64,000 nt of DNA from Myxococcales bacterium (GTDB lineage Bacteria; Myxococcota_A; Polyangia; Nannocystales; Nannocystaceae): positions 62,001 to 126,000 of the forward strand of contig JACKDW010000004.1 of NCBI GenBank assembly GCA_020633295.1, written 5' to 3'. This document shows, piece after piece, positions 63,495-64,000 of the stretch (positions are counted from its first letter, which is position 1; every line of letters begins with the position of its first letter). The position numbers were made by a program, and so were the translations under genes. The notes beneath the pieces were generated by a model, which worked only from the letters and a program-made list of their open reading frames with translations, was not told the origin of the DNA and did no database searches.

Positions 63495-64000
63495 ATGTCC
63501 ACACACACCCTCACGCTCTCGGCGCTCGCGGTCGCGTTCGCCCTGGCGATCCCGACCACGGCCTCGGCCGCCACCCAGCAGCCCGCGCCCGCGGCTCAGC
63601 CCGCGCCTGCGGCCGTCGTCGCGCCTGCGCCGGCGCCGGCTCCCGTGGCTCAGCCCGCGCCGGTGGTCCAGCCCGCGCCGGTGGTTCAGCCCGCGCCGGT
63701 GATGCAGCCCGCGCCGGTGATGCAGCCCGCGCCCGCACCCGTCGCGCCGCCGCAGCCGGGGCCGGTCTACGGTCAGCCCGGGCAGCCGCCGCCGCCGGTC
63801 GTGCAGCAGCCCTACTACGATCCGAGCTCGGCGCCGCCGCCGGCTCCCTCCAAGCGCGAGGGCGTCGGCATGATGGCGGGCGGCTTCGCGATGTTCGGCG
63901 CGACCTACCTGGCGACCGCGATCATCGGCGCTGCGGTCTACGACACGTGTAAGTATCCCGGCTACCACAGCGGGATCGACGACTGCCGCGCCTTCGGCAG
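63495..64000 (+). CDS. Exported Pro/Ala/Gln-rich protein with membrane segment (3' end outside window)
   Basis: The ATG at 63495 follows AAGGAG at ten bases. The first 27 residues form a signal peptide (STHTLTLSALAVAFALAIPT, then TASA). Residues about 28-115 are dominated by Gln, Pro, Ala and Val in QPAPVV and QPAPVM units encoded by an 18-bp repeat. A helix (MMAGGFAMFGATYLATAIIG, about 130-150) follows, and then a Cys-containing part (YDTCKYPGYHSGIDDC). The frame is open at the window end, so the protein is longer. Proteins with a Pro-rich linker before membrane helices occur commonly in myxobacterial envelopes. Confidence 0.75.
   Translation, partial: MSTHTLTLSALAVAFALAIPTTASAATQQPAPAAQPAPAAVVAPAPAPAPVAQPAPVVQPAPVVQPAPVMQPAPVMQPAPAPVAPPQPGPVYGQPGQPPPPVVQQPYYDPSSAPPPAPSKREGVGMMAGGFAMFGATYLATAIIGAAVYDTCKYPGYHSGIDDCRAFG
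63651..63737. repeat. In-frame 18-bp repeat encoding QPAPV(V/M)
   Basis: Units of cagcccgcgccggtgRtK start at 63651, 63669, 63687, 63705 and, incompletely, 63723. The unit is a multiple of three, so copy-number changes keep the frame. Confidence 0.85.

Overview
The window reads as chromosomal DNA of a very GC-rich myxobacterium, most likely of the Nannocystis/Plesiocystis/Enhygromyxa group (Nannocystaceae). The reasons are the codon bias, a eukaryote-like Ser/Thr kinase with a PEGA domain, hybrid signalling proteins, a giant TPR protein, and about fifteen predicted lipoproteins (a third of the genes), many with a Thr/Ser/Gly/Asp low-complexity spacer just after the lipobox cysteine. I see no rRNA, tRNA, CRISPR array, insertion sequence or prophage.

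Layout. 1-4.1 kb: the end of a Cys-rich protein, a lipoprotein divergent from a diheme RoxA-like cytochrome lipoprotein, then a scar of two gene remnants and an AGACN tandem repeat. 4.2-6.6 kb: a two-gene operon of a Leu/Ile/Val-type periplasmic binding lipoprotein and a TPR membrane protein. 6.8-14.1 kb: a PEGA Ser/Thr kinase and a very large pseudokinase-AAA-TPR-GAF-histidine kinase hybrid. 14.1-19.6 kb: lipoproteins, including a large MopE/FG-GAP/CARDB surface protein. 19.7-22.8 kb: a divergent EF-Tu paralogue with altered GTPase residues, a frameshifted membrane protein and a stand-alone LigD polymerase domain. 23-28 kb: an extremely acidic lipoprotein, an Ldh_2-type dehydrogenase, a Gly/Asp-rich TPR membrane protein, and an aryl-CoA ligase behind a nucleotidyltransferase-like gene. 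28.3-31.8 kb: a lipid-anchored archaemetzincin and an OpuB/ProU-type compatible-solute ABC transporter. 32.3-42.6 kb: a 3421-residue TPR protein ending in four ~275-residue super-repeats. 43.9-48.5 kb: a signalling cluster (REC-GGDEF-EAL, histidine kinase, single-domain REC). 48.5-64 kb: envelope and lipid genes (YhhN, YihY/BrkB, MAPEG, fatty-acid hydroxylase), a MurE-like ligase without domain 1, a thioredoxin-fold protein, several lipoproteins and a partial exported protein.

The common theme is the cell envelope (lipoproteins, solute uptake, cell wall, membrane lipids) together with cytoplasmic signalling. The most unusual points are the EF-Tu paralogue, 18-bp dyads (CATGNC-N6-GNCATG type) shared by several divergent promoter regions, the lipid-anchored archaemetzincin, the MurE-like ligase, several minisatellites between divergent genes, and two loci where the reading frame appears to shift inside GC dinucleotide runs. 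All functional calls come from reading the sequence; no database search was run.
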